Shown here: positions 45,237-62,519 of the stretch, one piece after another | How positions within the stretch are numbered: the first letter of the stretch is position 1 | Layout: the number at the start of each line of letters is the position of its first letter | Assembly (NCBI RefSeq): GCF_031755915.1 | Contig: NC_083382.1 | Location: 33,192,501-33,256,500 of the forward strand | Length of the DNA: 64,000 nt | Source: Ziziphus jujuba | Lineage: Eukaryota; Streptophyta; Magnoliopsida; Rosales; Rhamnaceae | Direction of reading: 5' to 3' | Made by a program: the position numbers and the translations under genes | Notes under the pieces: generated by a model | What the model was told of the DNA's origin: nothing | Database searches by the model: none | Seen by the model: the letters and a program-made list of their open reading frames with translations, nothing else

Positions 45237-46382
45237 TGATACGAACCTAGGACGACCTGCTCCTAAACCCGTATTATATTAGCCCAGATCTTTAATTAAG
45301 TTCAAGTTCTAATGGAATGAACCTCAACCCCTAACCAACCTGTGGCTAGAAACCTTGGTATAATGTAGACACCACAATAGGGGATGGAAAACCTATTGAT
45401 AAGTCAAGCTAAAACAACCAATTCTCTAATGGTGTTTTAGGTGTTCTCAAAGAACAAAGAGATAATTAGTCTCACAAGTATTTTCTTAATCAAATCAAAG
45501 TTGTATTATTATCGAAAAATAAGCCTTTAAATAGGCTTGAAAGAAACAAAACAAACCCTAAAAAATTAATTCAAAACCGGACTCCTATAGGAATTAGGAA
45601 ACTTGACCGAATTCTAATATGTCCTAAACTAAGTTTCCTAAACTAAAATTGATTAATTAATTCCTTTATTTTGAATTAGGAATTAATTAATTTACAATGA
45701 AAATAATAAAATAATAACTTTCCTAAACTTATTTGTCCAGAAAATAAATAAATAAAAACTAAAAAGTAATGGTAGTTTCCTAAAACAAAAAGTAGAATAA
45801 AATTAGGAAACTATAATACTAGCTTTTTAACTAATTTGACTTTGACCAATCTTTGACCTCTTTGAGCTTCAAATCAGCTTCTAGATGCTTTCTAGGATGC
45901 CAAATAAACTGAATATGAAGGCCCATACGTTGCCCATGCTTGGAAAAATAAGAGAAGGCTAATACAGTAAAATACAGTAAAGCCAGCAAGCAATACAGCA
46001 AATTCGGCCAATTTGTTGAAGCTGTCCGTACAAGCCCTTTTTGATTGCATTTGAGGCTGCTTTAACTTGATTCCATGACCTCTTAGGCATATGTATTGAA
46101 CCCATAAAGCATTGGAACCATTTCATGCTTCTTGGACTCCAAAAATGTACCAAAACCGTCACCCGGGTCCATATCGGCTTCCACCACTTGGATGCTTAGA
46201 ATAGGGTTTGTATCTTCAAGTATGGACAAGCTCTGTTGAGATTGATTACCCCCTGTATAAATACTTTCAGGTTGTCCTTAAATCTCTTAATTTGAGCTCT
46301 TGTGATTGGCCTAGTCTTCATCCGTGTCGAGTCAGCACCCCAGCGGGTTATCGGTGGAGCGGGCTCGGGCGGAATCACATCA
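45237..46382 (-). mobile_element. Solo LTR (1146 bp) of the same gypsy family as 2115-8951
   Basis: On the minus strand it starts TGATGTGATTCC and ends GTTCGTATCA, with the 5-bp target duplication GGCCT (plus strand) at 45232-45236 and 46383-46387. It aligns along its length with 7830-8951, including TRWGADSTRMKTRPITRAQ (46196-46378), the part of pol that lies inside the LTR, and the CTAATATAATACG...CCTAGGTTCGTATCA end. No internal sequence of the retrotransposon remains. It lies 14 bp from the MULE's right target duplication. Confidence 0.92.
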
Positions 46383-46439
46383 GGCCTGAATCAGGACCAG
46401 GCCGGACCTGGAGATTAAACACCATGATCCGAACCCGAC

Positions 46440-46441
<2 letters not shown>

Positions 46442-46515
<74 letters not shown>
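46442..46515. repeat. (TA)n microsatellite, about 74 bp
   Basis: A pure TA run just beyond the solo LTR, preceded by 'gaacccgaccc'. Confidence 0.97.
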
Positions 46516-46518
<3 letters not shown>

Positions 46519-47878
46519 ATTTTTTTATTTCCATTGTAAGTCACTATTACCTGAAGCTTGAAACTCCCAACCGGTCTTAAGTTAACATTTAACTTACACT
46601 CCAGTCTCTAGTGCCGCCACCACCATCTCCGGTCTCCCTCAGCTCCCTTACTTAACTCAGCTAACATTTAACCAGTCTAGCTCCAGCAATACCTACCGTC
46701 GCTACCACCAGTACCTGCCGTCGCTACCACCAGCTCCCTCAGCTCAACTCAGCCTTGTTGCTGCAGATTCTTCTTCATAGTCGCTGCCACCACCACCAAG
46801 CATCACCTCCCTCGGGTCAGCCTTGGTTTCTATTTTTTTTTTTTTTCTCATCTTCCTAGCAGTCCTAAAATGACCATAGTATCTCTCTATAGTTCTTGAT
46901 AAATGGGAACAAATATGAAAGCTATTTGTTATTATGTACCATTTGAAATGATGGAGAGATGAGAAGGTAAAAGGGTCTTTGCTTTAATTGTGGGAAAATA
47001 TTCACTGTAGAACATCAATGCAATGCTAAGTTAGCCATCCTAAATTAGCCATCCTAAAGTTATGCTAAGTCACCGTAGAACATCATTTCCAAGTTCTCTC
47101 ACTTTGCAATTTGCATAGCTAGAAGCAAAATTTAGTTATTCAATATTGGAAAGCTTTTTGGTTTTGAGATTTGCTTCTAGCTCTTCTTGACCATTTTAGT
47201 GTTCAGCTATATATTACCTACTACCACAAACTCCTTGACTTTCTACAAACTGCTTTTGGGAATTAATTGCTGTGGTTTGATCAACTTCCTACTTTTCACA
47301 GCCATTCAAGTTTTAGCTTTGGTATATTGCAGTAAGCATACCCAACATTACCAAATTTATTTTTCATACGTTCAAGTTTTCAAAGATGGTCTTTCTCAAT
47401 TCATTAAGGTAAAAACCAGAAATTACACAATAATAATGAAAAGATGTCTAATTTATACCACCTTCAATCAATTTTTCTGTTGGAATTTATGGGAACGTTG
47501 AAGTACATCACAACATTTGTACATATTCTTTTTATTTTTTTGGTAATAATTCATTTCGTTCTTTGTTTTTACCATTGGTGGTTACGTGGGGGTGAATCTA
47601 CTGTATCATGCTGCATTAGACCAATTAAATTTCAGTTCAGGTTCAACCACATTTTTTGGTTGGTATTGATCTTCTTCAAAGTCAATTAATGTGTAGGGGT
47701 AGCTCTTCTTTACATTCAAAAAAATTTTTTCCTCTGTAATAAAACTTGATTTTGTATTCTTTGCTTACTAAGTATATACATAAATGTAAATTATGCCATT
47801 ACATAATTATGCTTGGAGGATATCACCAGAACAAAAACTTTTTTGTGACTATAAAATCAAATTCTGTCATAATTAGGT
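46516..47878. other. Unassigned sequence, possible hAT 5'-UTR-like remnant
   Basis: Bases 46560-46830 are rich in 'gccgccaccacc' and 'ctccctcagctc' type sequence and resemble in style the first exon region of the hAT at 32820-32970, but no terminal repeats were found. The remainder (46830-47878) is AT-rich without a recognisable gene. Confidence 0.35.
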
Positions 47879-48305
47879 TGCAACAGCCCAGACCACCCGC
47901 CTCAAGATATTGTCCGCTTTGGGCCCGGCCCGCACGGTTTTGCTCTTCCCGACCCCAGTACAACGGTGAATCACAGGAAAAGGCCTCTTGAAGGGAAAGG
48001 TATCCACACGCTTATAAGTCATGCTTCATTCCCCTTTCCAACCGATATGGGATGTTACAATCCACCCTCCTTAGGGCCCAGCGTCCTCGCTGGCACACCG
48101 ATCCGGGTCCGGCTCTAATACCACTGTAACAGCCCAGACCACCCGCCTCAAGATATTGTCCGCTTTGGGTCCGGCCCGCACGGTTTTGCTCTTCCCGACC
48201 CCAGTACAACAGTGGATCACAGGAAAATGCCTCTTGAAGTGAAAGGTATCCACACGCTTATAAGCCATGCTTCGTTCCCCTTTCCAACTGATGTGGGATG
48301 TTACA
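47879..48305 (-). mobile_element. TRIM (terminal-repeat retrotransposon in miniature), 427 bp, both LTRs present
   Basis: Two 181-bp LTRs (47879-48059 and 48125-48305) flank a 65-bp internal region. On the minus strand the LTR begins TGTAACATCCCACATC and ends GGGCTGTTACA, followed by the PBS-like GTGGTATTAGAGCC. At the other end a purine tract (AAGGAGGGTGGAT) abuts the LTR. About 10 differences between the LTRs indicate moderate age. It has no coding capacity and needs enzymes supplied in trans. A matching target duplication is not obvious. Confidence 0.93.
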
Positions 48306-48439
48306 ATTATGTGTATATATATATATATATATATATTGCTTAATGAACGAGCAGCAGTTTGTAGCATAAGCTTTAATGCTTGGATGGAAAGAAAAAGATA
48401 ACAATTCCTTAACCTTATCAAAAAAAAATTATATCAATT

Positions 48440-48612
48440 ATAAAAAAAATTAATATAAAAGGGGAAAACTGCCCGCACCGTCACCAATTGGGGAATCCCA
48501 TCCCCGCCCCACTTCTAAAGAAATGGTGAAAACTGAGGAGATGGGATGAAAAATTTTCCATGGAAACGGGGATGGAATTTCAAAAACTAGTCCCGTCCCG
48601 CCCCGTTAGCAT
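48440..48612. other. GC-rich 'cccgccccg' segment, probable transposon terminus
   Basis: The minus strand reads GCTAACGGGGCGGGACGGGA and further 'gggatggg'-type motifs, a composition typical of subterminal regions of plant hAT-type or similar DNA transposons. The partner end is uncertain (see the direct repeat at 28946 and 48620). Confidence 0.35.
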
Positions 48613-48639
48613 TCTTATTGATGCATCAGTGGGTTCTTC

Positions 48640-50011
48640 TTTAATTTTTATTTTTTTATTTTTTAATCTTTTAGAGCTAAAATATTCTTTTAATTTAAGC
48701 AAAGAAACAATTATTAAAATCAACATTTTTTTAAGTGCAACTATTTGAGAATTTTATATATTTTAATGTTAATAAATACTGTATTTTTTATTTGTAATAA
48801 TTTTTAATATTTATAAACTATTTTATTATTATTATATTTTTTTATATTATTTGACTATATTAATTATCTTATATGTAAAAATATATAGTTTAAATTAAAT
48901 ATTTACAGTTTTCATAATTTTATCGATATTTCCATAAAATCATATTTTCGATATTTCCATCGATACCGATATTTTCATCACTGATAATAAACGTTAATAG
49001 TTAAAAATATACTAATATTAATAAGAATACAAAAAAAAATACATATTTAATAAAATTAATTGTTAGTTAAGATATATAAAACAATTATTACAACTACATT
49101 ATATTTTATAAATGTCATTTTAATACTATAAAAAAATCTTGGTGGTTGAGAATTATTTCTATTTTTTTCATTCTCATTTTAAAATATGAAATATAAGAAG
49201 TAATTATTAAAATATGCATCACCTTAATAATTCTGCATATAATTGTCAATATACTATCGATAGAAATATTTGAGAATTAAGCTTGCATATATCAAACCTC
49301 ATCGATAATGAAATTTTGAATCTTGATTTGTAGAAAATATATTTCTGCATATATTTTATTTTTTATTTACATTTTAATTTTTATCTACTTTATAATATTT
49401 ATACAAATATTAAATTTATTATTGTAAAAAAAATAATAATAGATAGATAAATATGTAACTTATGATATTAATTCTCTAAAAATACGATGAGTAGACTTGC
49501 CTCACGTAATTTTTGACATTGTTTGTTAAATATGAATGTTGTGTTTTTATTTGCCTAATTATTATAAGACAATTAAAGGTAAAAACAATTATCAATAATA
49601 TTAATTTAGCAAAAAGTTTTACTAAACATCAATAATATTTATAAAAAAATTTTAATAAAAAATCATAGATATTTCTAAAATTCCTATGAGAATTTATGAA
49701 AAATTCATGAAAACATTAGAAATTTCCATAGAAATTTTAAAAATATTTATGTTTTGTTGTGAAATTGTTTTAGCAAAAATTTTTATAAATAAATATAAAA
49801 AATCCATGGAAATTATGGAATTTTTAGCCATATTATGAAGGATTTATATGGATATTATAATGAAAATTTCCATGTAAATTATGGAGAAATATCAAAATTT
49901 TTTATAGATAGTATAGAAATTACATCAATTTTTAGATGGGAGGTAAATTTCATTTCGATGTGTTTAAAAAATAAAAATTTTATGAAAGGTTTCGATATTT
50001 TAAACTATGGT
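48640..50011. other. Very AT-rich region without genes
   Basis: Runs of A/T with recurrent 'cgatatttccat', 'atttatgaaaaattcatgaaaa' and similar motifs at 48940-48975 and 49680-49990. No ORF of interest is present. It probably belongs to an old transposon insertion, because the paralogous copy B has nothing corresponding between 59030 and 59035. Confidence 0.5.
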
Positions 50012-52970
<2,959 letters not shown>

Positions 52971-53249
52971 TCTTGACTCTATTAATTTTTATCAATCCAA
53001 TTATTTTATTAAGTCATGTTTTATTTTTATTTTTATTTTTTATTTTTATTTTTTTTTAAATCCTAGTTTAGAAGTTAGAAACAATTTCGGAAAAGTGAAA
53101 GTGGGAACAAAATTAATTACAAAAATGCTGAGTTAAACAAATCTTTCTTGATATACCTTTAATATCATTGACCTATTGATTAATAAAATCAAATAAAAGA
53201 TTCATTGTAAAAGAATTGATATCTAAACTTACATATATATTAATGGATA

Positions 53250-53666
53250 AACAAAATGATAAAAAGTATACCACTTTATGCATATGGTTTCGCATATAGA
53301 GACCTTTATCAGTTATCACTCACATGCAAGAACTATTAATTAATCCATTATCTTCTATATAATGCTTTAGATTTTTAGATAGTGCAAAAAACAAAAACAA
53401 GAAAACAGAAGGATTTGGATGTAGGATCTAAAACAGAAAAATTTTAAGAATAATTTTTATTTATGATTCATATATAAAAAGAATTTGGCATTGTTTTTCA
53501 CTTTATTGGCTCATCAAACATAGATACAGAATTATAATGAGGGCGGGTCCGGTCCTCGGCTACTAACAGTCAATTTTGACCATATGTTTTTATGAATCTG
53601 AAATTAAATTAATGATTGGATATTGAAGTTTTTGTTGACGTACATACCAAAAGTAACGCCCAGTGA

Positions 53667-53690
<24 letters not shown>
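53250..53690. repeat. Duplicated intergenic segment K, copy B
   Basis: Partner of 23800-24260. It ends at a (TA)n tract (53672-53700) followed by 'gtgtgtgtgt'. Confidence 0.8.
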
Positions 53691-53710
<20 letters not shown>

Positions 53711-54386
53711 ATATACCGCAAATTTAGTAGATCCAATCAGCGCTCAGCACCACACATGTTGTAACTTGAAAGCCCTTTTGTATTTTCCCTTTATACAGGT
53801 AAAGTTTGGTTTTTTTCTAACAAACGAGTGAGATCTTGGATAAATTTTAGATATAGCTTCTTGAATTCCCAGTTGCATCAATTGAACATCTTTAAACAGT
53901 TATTTATCACAATGCTTATGCAGTGGGTGTTTCTCTAGCTAGAAATAACTTGACAGTTGAAGTTAGCAAAATTAATTGTACTGATGATTATTGGTCAGAC
54001 TCATACATGGTTAATTACAACATTCTTTTGGCTACAATTTTAAGTAAATTTGGAATATAGTTTAATTTATTGGCTTTGATATTTATATAAGTTACAACGC
54101 AATTTTAAAACCCTAAATTATTGAGAAGTAGATCAACAAAATTATGTCTCCTATTAATAGTTTCTAATTATATGATAAAAAAAATTAATGAATCGCAAAT
54201 TAAGAGATAAATAAGATTTGGATAAAAGCATACAGTAGCTAGTAGATTCATTAATATATAGCACTGGAACAAAGACACAGTTGTAGAACAGGACCAAACT
54301 AATTACTTGAAGAAGCATACAGGAGGGGAACAACGCGACTATACTCACACAGCGATAAACATAACCAAATTAGGCAACTATTTACA

Positions 54387-54466
54387 TATTAATTTCCAAC
54401 TAGCTAGGTACATATATACAAAACTATATTAATTTCCAACTAGCTAGGTACATATATACAAAACTA
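54387..54466. repeat. Exact 40-bp tandem duplication
   Basis: The unit beginning 'tattaatttccaactagcta' at 54387 repeats at 54427 without visible change, about 200 bp past the 3' end of the B3 gene. Confidence 0.9.
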
Positions 54467-54640
54467 ACATCACCAAAAGCCTTTAAAACGCTCGTAACTA
54501 GCTAGCTAGGGGGAATAACTAGAAAATGCATATCAAAAATTCCTAATGACTGCCCATGCATATACGAATGCCATGCATGCGTAGAAATAATTAGAAATTA
54601 TTTCATGAACTTATAATTCCCCTCTCACTCGATGCGTGGA

Positions 54641-54964
54641 TTACGCCGGCATATTATTGCGACCGGTAATGCGAATTCTGTACTGTCCATCATCCTCTAT
54701 AGAGAAAAGTATACGGTCTCCGATTTGAAGAGCATTCTTCTTGACGAATGGAAGCCAACCGCGAGACTGAAAGACAGGCTTGAGGTGGTCACCTTGACGG
54801 GTCGAGAGGACGAACTTATTGATGTCGCCATTGTTGCCATCAGTTACGAGAAGTGGGACATCAATCACCAGATACGAACCATAGGCGTTTATAAATCCTG
54901 TTGGAACTGACAGTTTCAGCTTTATATCAGCGTTTGTCAGTGTTTTTTCGAACCAAGCAATCAT
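54641..54964 (-). CDS. Small single-B3-domain protein (107 aa), putative DNA-binding
   Basis: An intact ORF runs from ATG at 54964 to 54641. It is one B3 domain: FEKTLTNADIKLKLSVPTGF at the N-terminus, KFVLSTRQGDHLKPVF in the middle, and GWLPFVKKNALQIGDRILFS with YRIRIT at the C-terminus. It shares the pattern LT..D...KLSVP, the GW.FV motif, L.IGD.I.F and the DG..RI.. end with the B3 protein at 21869-22225, so the two are diverged paralogues in the same orientation. A TA tract lies just upstream of the ATG (54969-54990). Function is unknown; nuclear DNA binding is inferred from the family. Confidence 0.75.
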   Translation of the reverse strand: MIAWFEKTLTNADIKLKLSVPTGFINAYGSYLVIDVPLLVTDGNNGDINKFVLSTRQGDHLKPVFQSRGWLPFVKKNALQIGDRILFSIEDDGQYRIRITGRNNMPA

Positions 54965-54969
54965 CTTCT

Positions 54970-56622
54970 ATATATATATATATATATATCTGTTGCTTTC
55001 TCTAATTTACTTATACATTTAACTTGTGGGATCGCATTCGTAAATTTTTGATCATATTTATATGCTCAACTTCACTGCCCGGTTTGGTTTGCCTTTAAAG
55101 CAATAATTCATTACTTTCTAATTCGAGACATCGACATCTAAAAGTAATCAAGTAAAAAATTAGTATATTTCGCTACAAAATTAATTAATTATTTTTTTTC
55201 GCTCTTTTTAGTCTTCTGGTATAAATTAGATAACATGTCTTTTTTTCTTTTTTCTTTTTTTTTTTTTTTAATATAAAGTATTAGTGAACAAATAGTGACA
55301 GAGTCAAAATGATAACATTTGACTCTTGAGATTAAGAGTTTCAATTGTCAGCTTTATAATCGAGAAAGAAGGAACTTTCAACAATATTTATACAATAGTT
55401 ACTTGAAAAGTGTATCTAAAGGCCTTTTACTGCTATCTAAAGCCTTTTCGTTCAAGAGTTTGGTGGATTGAAATTGAAAATTTCATATGCTTTTGTTCCT
55501 TTTTTTTTTTTTTTTTTTTTTGGAGACAATCTTATAATTATATATGTCAAATTATTGTTAAGTGTATGCAGTAAGGATTTGCCAACTGAACTAATCTCAA
55601 TTTTCTTGATAATTAAATTGATATTTACAAATGTTAATTTTTTTTAAATAAATGGTAAAACCACTTTCATCTTAGTATTTAAAATTTTGAACTATAATAA
55701 CATATTTTTTATTTTGTAATCATTACATTAATTTTTAATATAAAAAGTAAAAAAGAGTCTCTCAAACTTATGATTTTATGATTAAATTATTATTAATTTT
55801 AAAAACTTAAATTGTTAAAAAGTAGGTTTAATACTATAAAATGCTGAGTCTAAAAATACATCTTATATGTGTTAACATGGTTAATTCATGGCCAATATCA
55901 TAGTGTTAAAAATCTCCCAACAAGAACCTAAGATTCTTCCTGTCCGTGAATGCAATGAAACGATGGATCCAAATTTCCTGTCCCCATCCGTATTCACCAC
56001 TAGGGATAATGTCACATCGATCGTTTAAAAATATTAATAAACAAACAAAAAATAATAAGTGGAATTTTAAAAGCAAAAGAAAAAGAAAAACAGAGAGGGC
56101 AAAGTTTGTGTTTCTTTCTTCTTCTGCTTCCTTTATTATTATTATTTTGAATGTAATAGAGAAAGGAGAAAACTGTTTGTGCTTTAGGAATGCAAAATAA
56201 ATCAAGCGACTGGATCCTAAGGAAACAGAGAGACCAATCTGGCGCATCTTAAGGAAAGTTGTTCGTGTTTTAGGATTGCAAAATTAATCAAGTGATTGCG
56301 CATCTCATGGAAACAGAGAGACCAATCTCGCTTGATTTAATTATTAACTAAACTAATCCTGCTTGCTTATAACTCTTAACTAAACTGTTGCTGAACTATA
56401 ACTAATAACAAACGGCACCGTTATTTAAACACATCAACAAATTAGCAATGGGATCGACGAAGATCAGAGAGAGTGTGTACTTGGATGAATATTGGACAGG
56501 GTTTTGGCATGAAAATGATCCGATCGATCGAGAATATATATGTATTGGAATTATAGTTAGTAGGATATATTAGTAGTACTGTTCTTAACATAACTTGCAG
56601 CATATATTTGCACGCAAATTAT

Positions 56623-56658
<36 letters not shown>

Positions 56659-56690
56659 CGGTTTAAGCAAAGTTTTCTTTTGTCAATTAT
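54970..56690. other. Intergenic, AT-rich, no gene seen
   Basis: It contains poly-T runs (55258-55272, 55500-55520). Bases 55560-55800 resemble 26000-26230. The ORF pair at 55906-56247 is low-complexity with no family signature. A motif 'tcgcttgatttaatt'/'gaaacagagagaccaatct' is repeated at 56222 and 56310. Confidence 0.55.
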
Positions 56691-57682
56691 AAATTTCCTA
56701 ATGGTAACGAAAAATCGAAAGTCAATTTTATTGGTCTCGTAGCAAGTTATACAGCTAGAATCTCCATGATTAAGACAATATATACTGAAGAAAAAGAGAG
56801 TGAGATAACGTCCACATCATTGGGGACAGTATGATCAAGTCATCAGAACACACGCATGGCATATAACATTCCAATTTTTTTATTATTTTTTTCTTTTAAA
56901 AACAAGATCATACATTTCACACTTAAATATAAATGGATGTTGACTCTCCTGTCCGGCTGTCCCCCAGAAAATCTTGTATGCACGTATGATTATAGTTTTC
57001 CAAGAACTTTATTACTAATATATTAATAATAACGTAAAAAACGACAGTTTTTCCACTTTTTTTTTTTTTTTTTGGTGGGGGGGAGGGGGGGGGGGGGGGG
57101 GGGGGGTGTCGCACCAATCAACATGATTGGTTGATTTATATTTTCTTTTGATATCCAAGTTGGAAGGGTTCAAATTATAAGTTACTATCTGACAAAACAA
57201 TCACAAAGGTTGTCCTGCAAGGCATTGGATCGACGCCATGCTGACATAATACAACCATCACCATCGTACACCTTAGATTTTGTCCTTACCACATGGATAT
57301 GGTAGGTTTTTACAATAATTATGCCCACGTATTGAAATAAAAATCATGCTTTGGTCTATTTATCTATTTGCCTTAATCTTTCGGTGAAAGATCAAATAAA
57401 TTCGCTTTTGGTCAACTGACTCTTAGATATGATTATGATCAGCACATGCTGAGAGGATGAATTCGAGAAAGATAATAATAAAGACGGTAATTATTAATTA
57501 AAGAGCAAGTATGACGGCCTTTTTGAAGAATTAACATATATTGTACATGTACAATGTGACAATATAATCGGAAATCAATTATAATATTCCATCGTTTATT
57601 CCGTTAGTTTACCTATTAGATCAAGTCAGAAGTTCAACTGAAGATGAATTCCAAAGCCGAAATGCCTTTTTCTATTTTTTAA

Positions 57683-57714
<32 letters not shown>

Positions 57715-59030
57715 GAATCCTACTATGCGGATGATCTGTATATAAATCATATTCAAAGCTGATGCTTTTTGAATGAAAATGTTAATTTTGATGTGTATAG
57801 TTTACAGTATACAGTAAAGATGATATTTTCATCCAAAAAATATCGATTTTAAATGTATCTGCATGTGGACTATCCATACTGTAGAAAGTCTCTATATATA
57901 TATATATATTATTTATTAATTTAATAGCTTTTTATCACGATAACAATCTATTCATTATCTTACATCCGAAAAAACACAATGCAAGATTTTTTGGAACTTC
58001 AATGTAAGTCATGTCAACCTACTGTATCTATAAATATATATATATATATATATATCTTTTTTCATCAAATTATTATAACATTTTCAATGACATGCCATTT
58101 GGATATAACATTGCTATATTTTGGCAAGTTAGCTTTTTTTTTCTTTTTTGTTTGTTTTTTTCCTTTTTTTGGGGCACCATTTGTTGGTTTGATTTTAATT
58201 TTAATTTTATTTTTGAATTGGTAAAAGTAAAATTAAAGTGAGATTTATAGCGATTTAAATCAGAGGGTGTGACCAATTATATTTTTTAGTATTTACTATT
58301 GAAAAACCAATTATAAAATTTGATATATAATATTGAAAAGTTCAAACTAATGCCAAATTTAAAAATGCATATGTCTAAACATTTTGGCATTGAAAATGTT
58401 CTAAATCAAGAAAGCCACACACTAATTAAAAGAAAAAAAAAAAATGAAAGCCCCACACTAGTCTTTGATTCGTTTTCTTATTGTATTGTGTGGGAAGCAC
58501 ATGTCGCCTTTCATAGATTATATATTGTCTACAGCTTAGTTATTTTTATTTATAATGCTGAAAGCAATTTGTCAAACCATTTAGACCATTAAAATATTAC
58601 ATTAATTCTTTTTTCCTTTATAGAAAATTTACATTTAGCTATTTTTTTTTTAAAAAAAAAAAAATATAATATATAGAGATTTTATAATCAATAATAGTAA
58701 AATCATCCGATAAAGGAAAGAGAATACGTCGAATCTTTTTATGATGCATGATTCATGACGAATGATGTATAACGCATGATACATGACGTATTTGTTCTGA
58801 CATTAATTGGTGACGTCATCAGCATAACTAAAGACTATTGGGCTACCGCTAGTTTTGGGTTTAGTGCACTTGCTTTAGAAGTTGGATCTAAATGTTATAA
58901 TTTTTTGTGTAAAGCCCAAATGTTTATAAGATAATTGGATCCAAAATTTTCAACTATCTTTAATGAAACCCATTTTGTAAATGAAATGCCCCATATCAAG
59001 CCTACTTTTCGCAATTTGAAAACCCTTTCT
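56690..59030. repeat. Segmental duplication M, copy B
   Basis: Partner of 26260-28185 and, in part (57500-58300), of 395-1015. Here the segment is continuous with the peroxidase-upstream region, whereas copy A is interrupted at 28185. It includes a poly-T plus poly-G tract at 57057-57106 that copy A lacks. Confidence 0.8.
57057..57106. repeat. Poly-T/poly-G tract
   Basis: A run of T then a G-run (GGTGGGGGGGA then more than 20 G). It is prone to length error. The minus-strand reading gives an artefactual proline run. Confidence 0.9.
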
Positions 59031-59854
59031 TATGTTCGAAGTCAGCATGTGAACTAATGTCATAGTTCTATGATAGTTTTGAACTTTTTTCTCCTAAACT
59101 TTATTTTTTGGAACATTTGATTTTTAAATTATTTTTATTCTAACTTTTAAAAGTTTTAAAGTATTCGGGGCACTTTTTTTTTTTTTTTGGGTAAATCATA
59201 TAATATATTCACTATAACAAAAAAACAACAAAATTACATATCACAAGTATATATGTCATGAAACCCCTTTATGTTACAACAAGTACGATTTAAAATTGCT
59301 ATAAAGTATACAAAAATAGTTCAAAAATCAGAATATATTAAAACTTAAAATTTAAAAACTAAAGTGTCAATTAAAAAAAATAAATAAATAAAGACTAAAA
59401 TGCAGCTATGAATATAATTCAAACACTAATAATAACTCATATTAAATTTTATTGAACATGACAGCGTTTTAAAAAATTATTTTGTATAAAAAGAATAATT
59501 ATAATTTTATTATTATTAGATTTTTTTTTAATTTTTGAATTGTATTAATGGATAAAATTTAAAAATATATTTATTATTCATCAGATCCTGGTATAATTTC
59601 AGTAAGTACAGTTTTGATATATTATTAAATCCATATTTAAACACTAATTAAATTTTAAATCTTTAATTGTTGATGTAATTAAAATTAATAAAAAAATCAA
59701 GAGTTAAATCTATACATATACATATGTATATAAATATTTGTTAATTTGAAATTGCATTTAGCATAAAAAAGTCTCTTAGAGAATGCATATATACTTTTCA
59801 CCATTATGTGCAAACATAAAAACTAAAGTTTTCTCAAACAATGATCCAAATTCA

Positions 59855-59899
<45 letters not shown>
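59855..59899. repeat. (TA)n microsatellite
   Basis: A TA dinucleotide run in the peroxidase-upstream region; the equivalent run at 50757-50771 in copy 1 is shorter. Confidence 0.95.
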
Positions 59900-59901
<2 letters not shown>

Positions 59902-60577
59902 CTCACCACCCTTAAAAATACAATTATAATGAATTTTATACAATTATAATAAATTTTATTGAAGTCTAAATAGACCTAATTAACAATGATCTGCAGCCAA
60001 TTAGAGAGATCCAAAGACTTTTTTGTTTTTTCGATAAAGAGAGACCTAAAGACTTGGCTGACCAGTAAACCTGCAGAATTAATTGATTAGTTTGTATATG
60101 ATCACCAACAGGATAAGATTGATGATTAATGCATAGGTGGAACTTTGAAGTACTTATTGTTATGATCTGTGTTTCAATAATTAAGTTTAGTAAATTACAT
60201 TAATTATATACATACATTACATTAATGATAAACAAAATCAAAATTCTACAGACTTGCTGAATCGACACCGTGGCAAAGTCTAAAATTTATGCTTAATTTC
60301 CGAGCAAACGAATCATCTTAATTAAATAAATTATAAAACGATATTTAACATTTATTTATTCCCTTACCTAACTGCCTTTTGTATTCCGAAAGGCCAAAGA
60401 AACTATACAAATAGTCTACCATATATATCCACCATCCACTTGTCAGAATCATATGATCTGAGAGGTTCGTTGACCTTGAAGGAAATTAATCGCTTACCAA
60501 CAAGAAAAAGACTTTTGGCACCGGGAAGGTTTAAACACTTTTGGGACGCAATATATTAATTAAAGAGTTTGTTGGTC

Positions 60578-60585
60578 TATAAATT
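60578..60585 (+). promoter_or_regulatory. TATA box of the peroxidase gene (putative)
   Basis: TATAAATT about 90 bp before the ATG at 60670. It is conserved at the same place in the pseudogene copy (51390-51397). Confidence 0.6.
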
Positions 60586-60645
60586 AAAACTGATAATTAG
60601 CTTCTATTACACATTAATTAACCACACATCAATCCAAATAATTAG

Positions 60646-62495
<1,850 letters not shown>

Positions 62496-62513
62496 AAATA
62501 ACCAAAATTATGA

Positions 62514-62519
62514 AATAAA
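62514..62519 (+). terminator. Polyadenylation signal AATAAA
   Basis: Located 19 bp after the peroxidase stop codon at 62493-62495; a near-upstream element for 3' end formation. Confidence 0.55.

Noticed and set aside
47879..48305. Cassandra-type TRIM carrying 5S rDNA
   Set aside because: The LTR lacks a recognisable 5S rRNA promoter segment; it fits another TRIM family with the TGTAACATCCCACATC end.
54632..54910. Plus-strand 92-codon ORF
   Set aside because: It is the antisense shadow of the B3 gene at 54641-54964; the minus frame has the clear B3 pattern.
55906..56247. Paired ORFs on both strands (113 and 84 codons)
   Set aside because: Low-complexity K- or F/L-rich sequence with no family signature and no homologue in the paralogous segment.
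57015..57200. Proline-rich ORF on the minus strand
   Set aside because: It is produced by the poly-G tract at 57068-57106.
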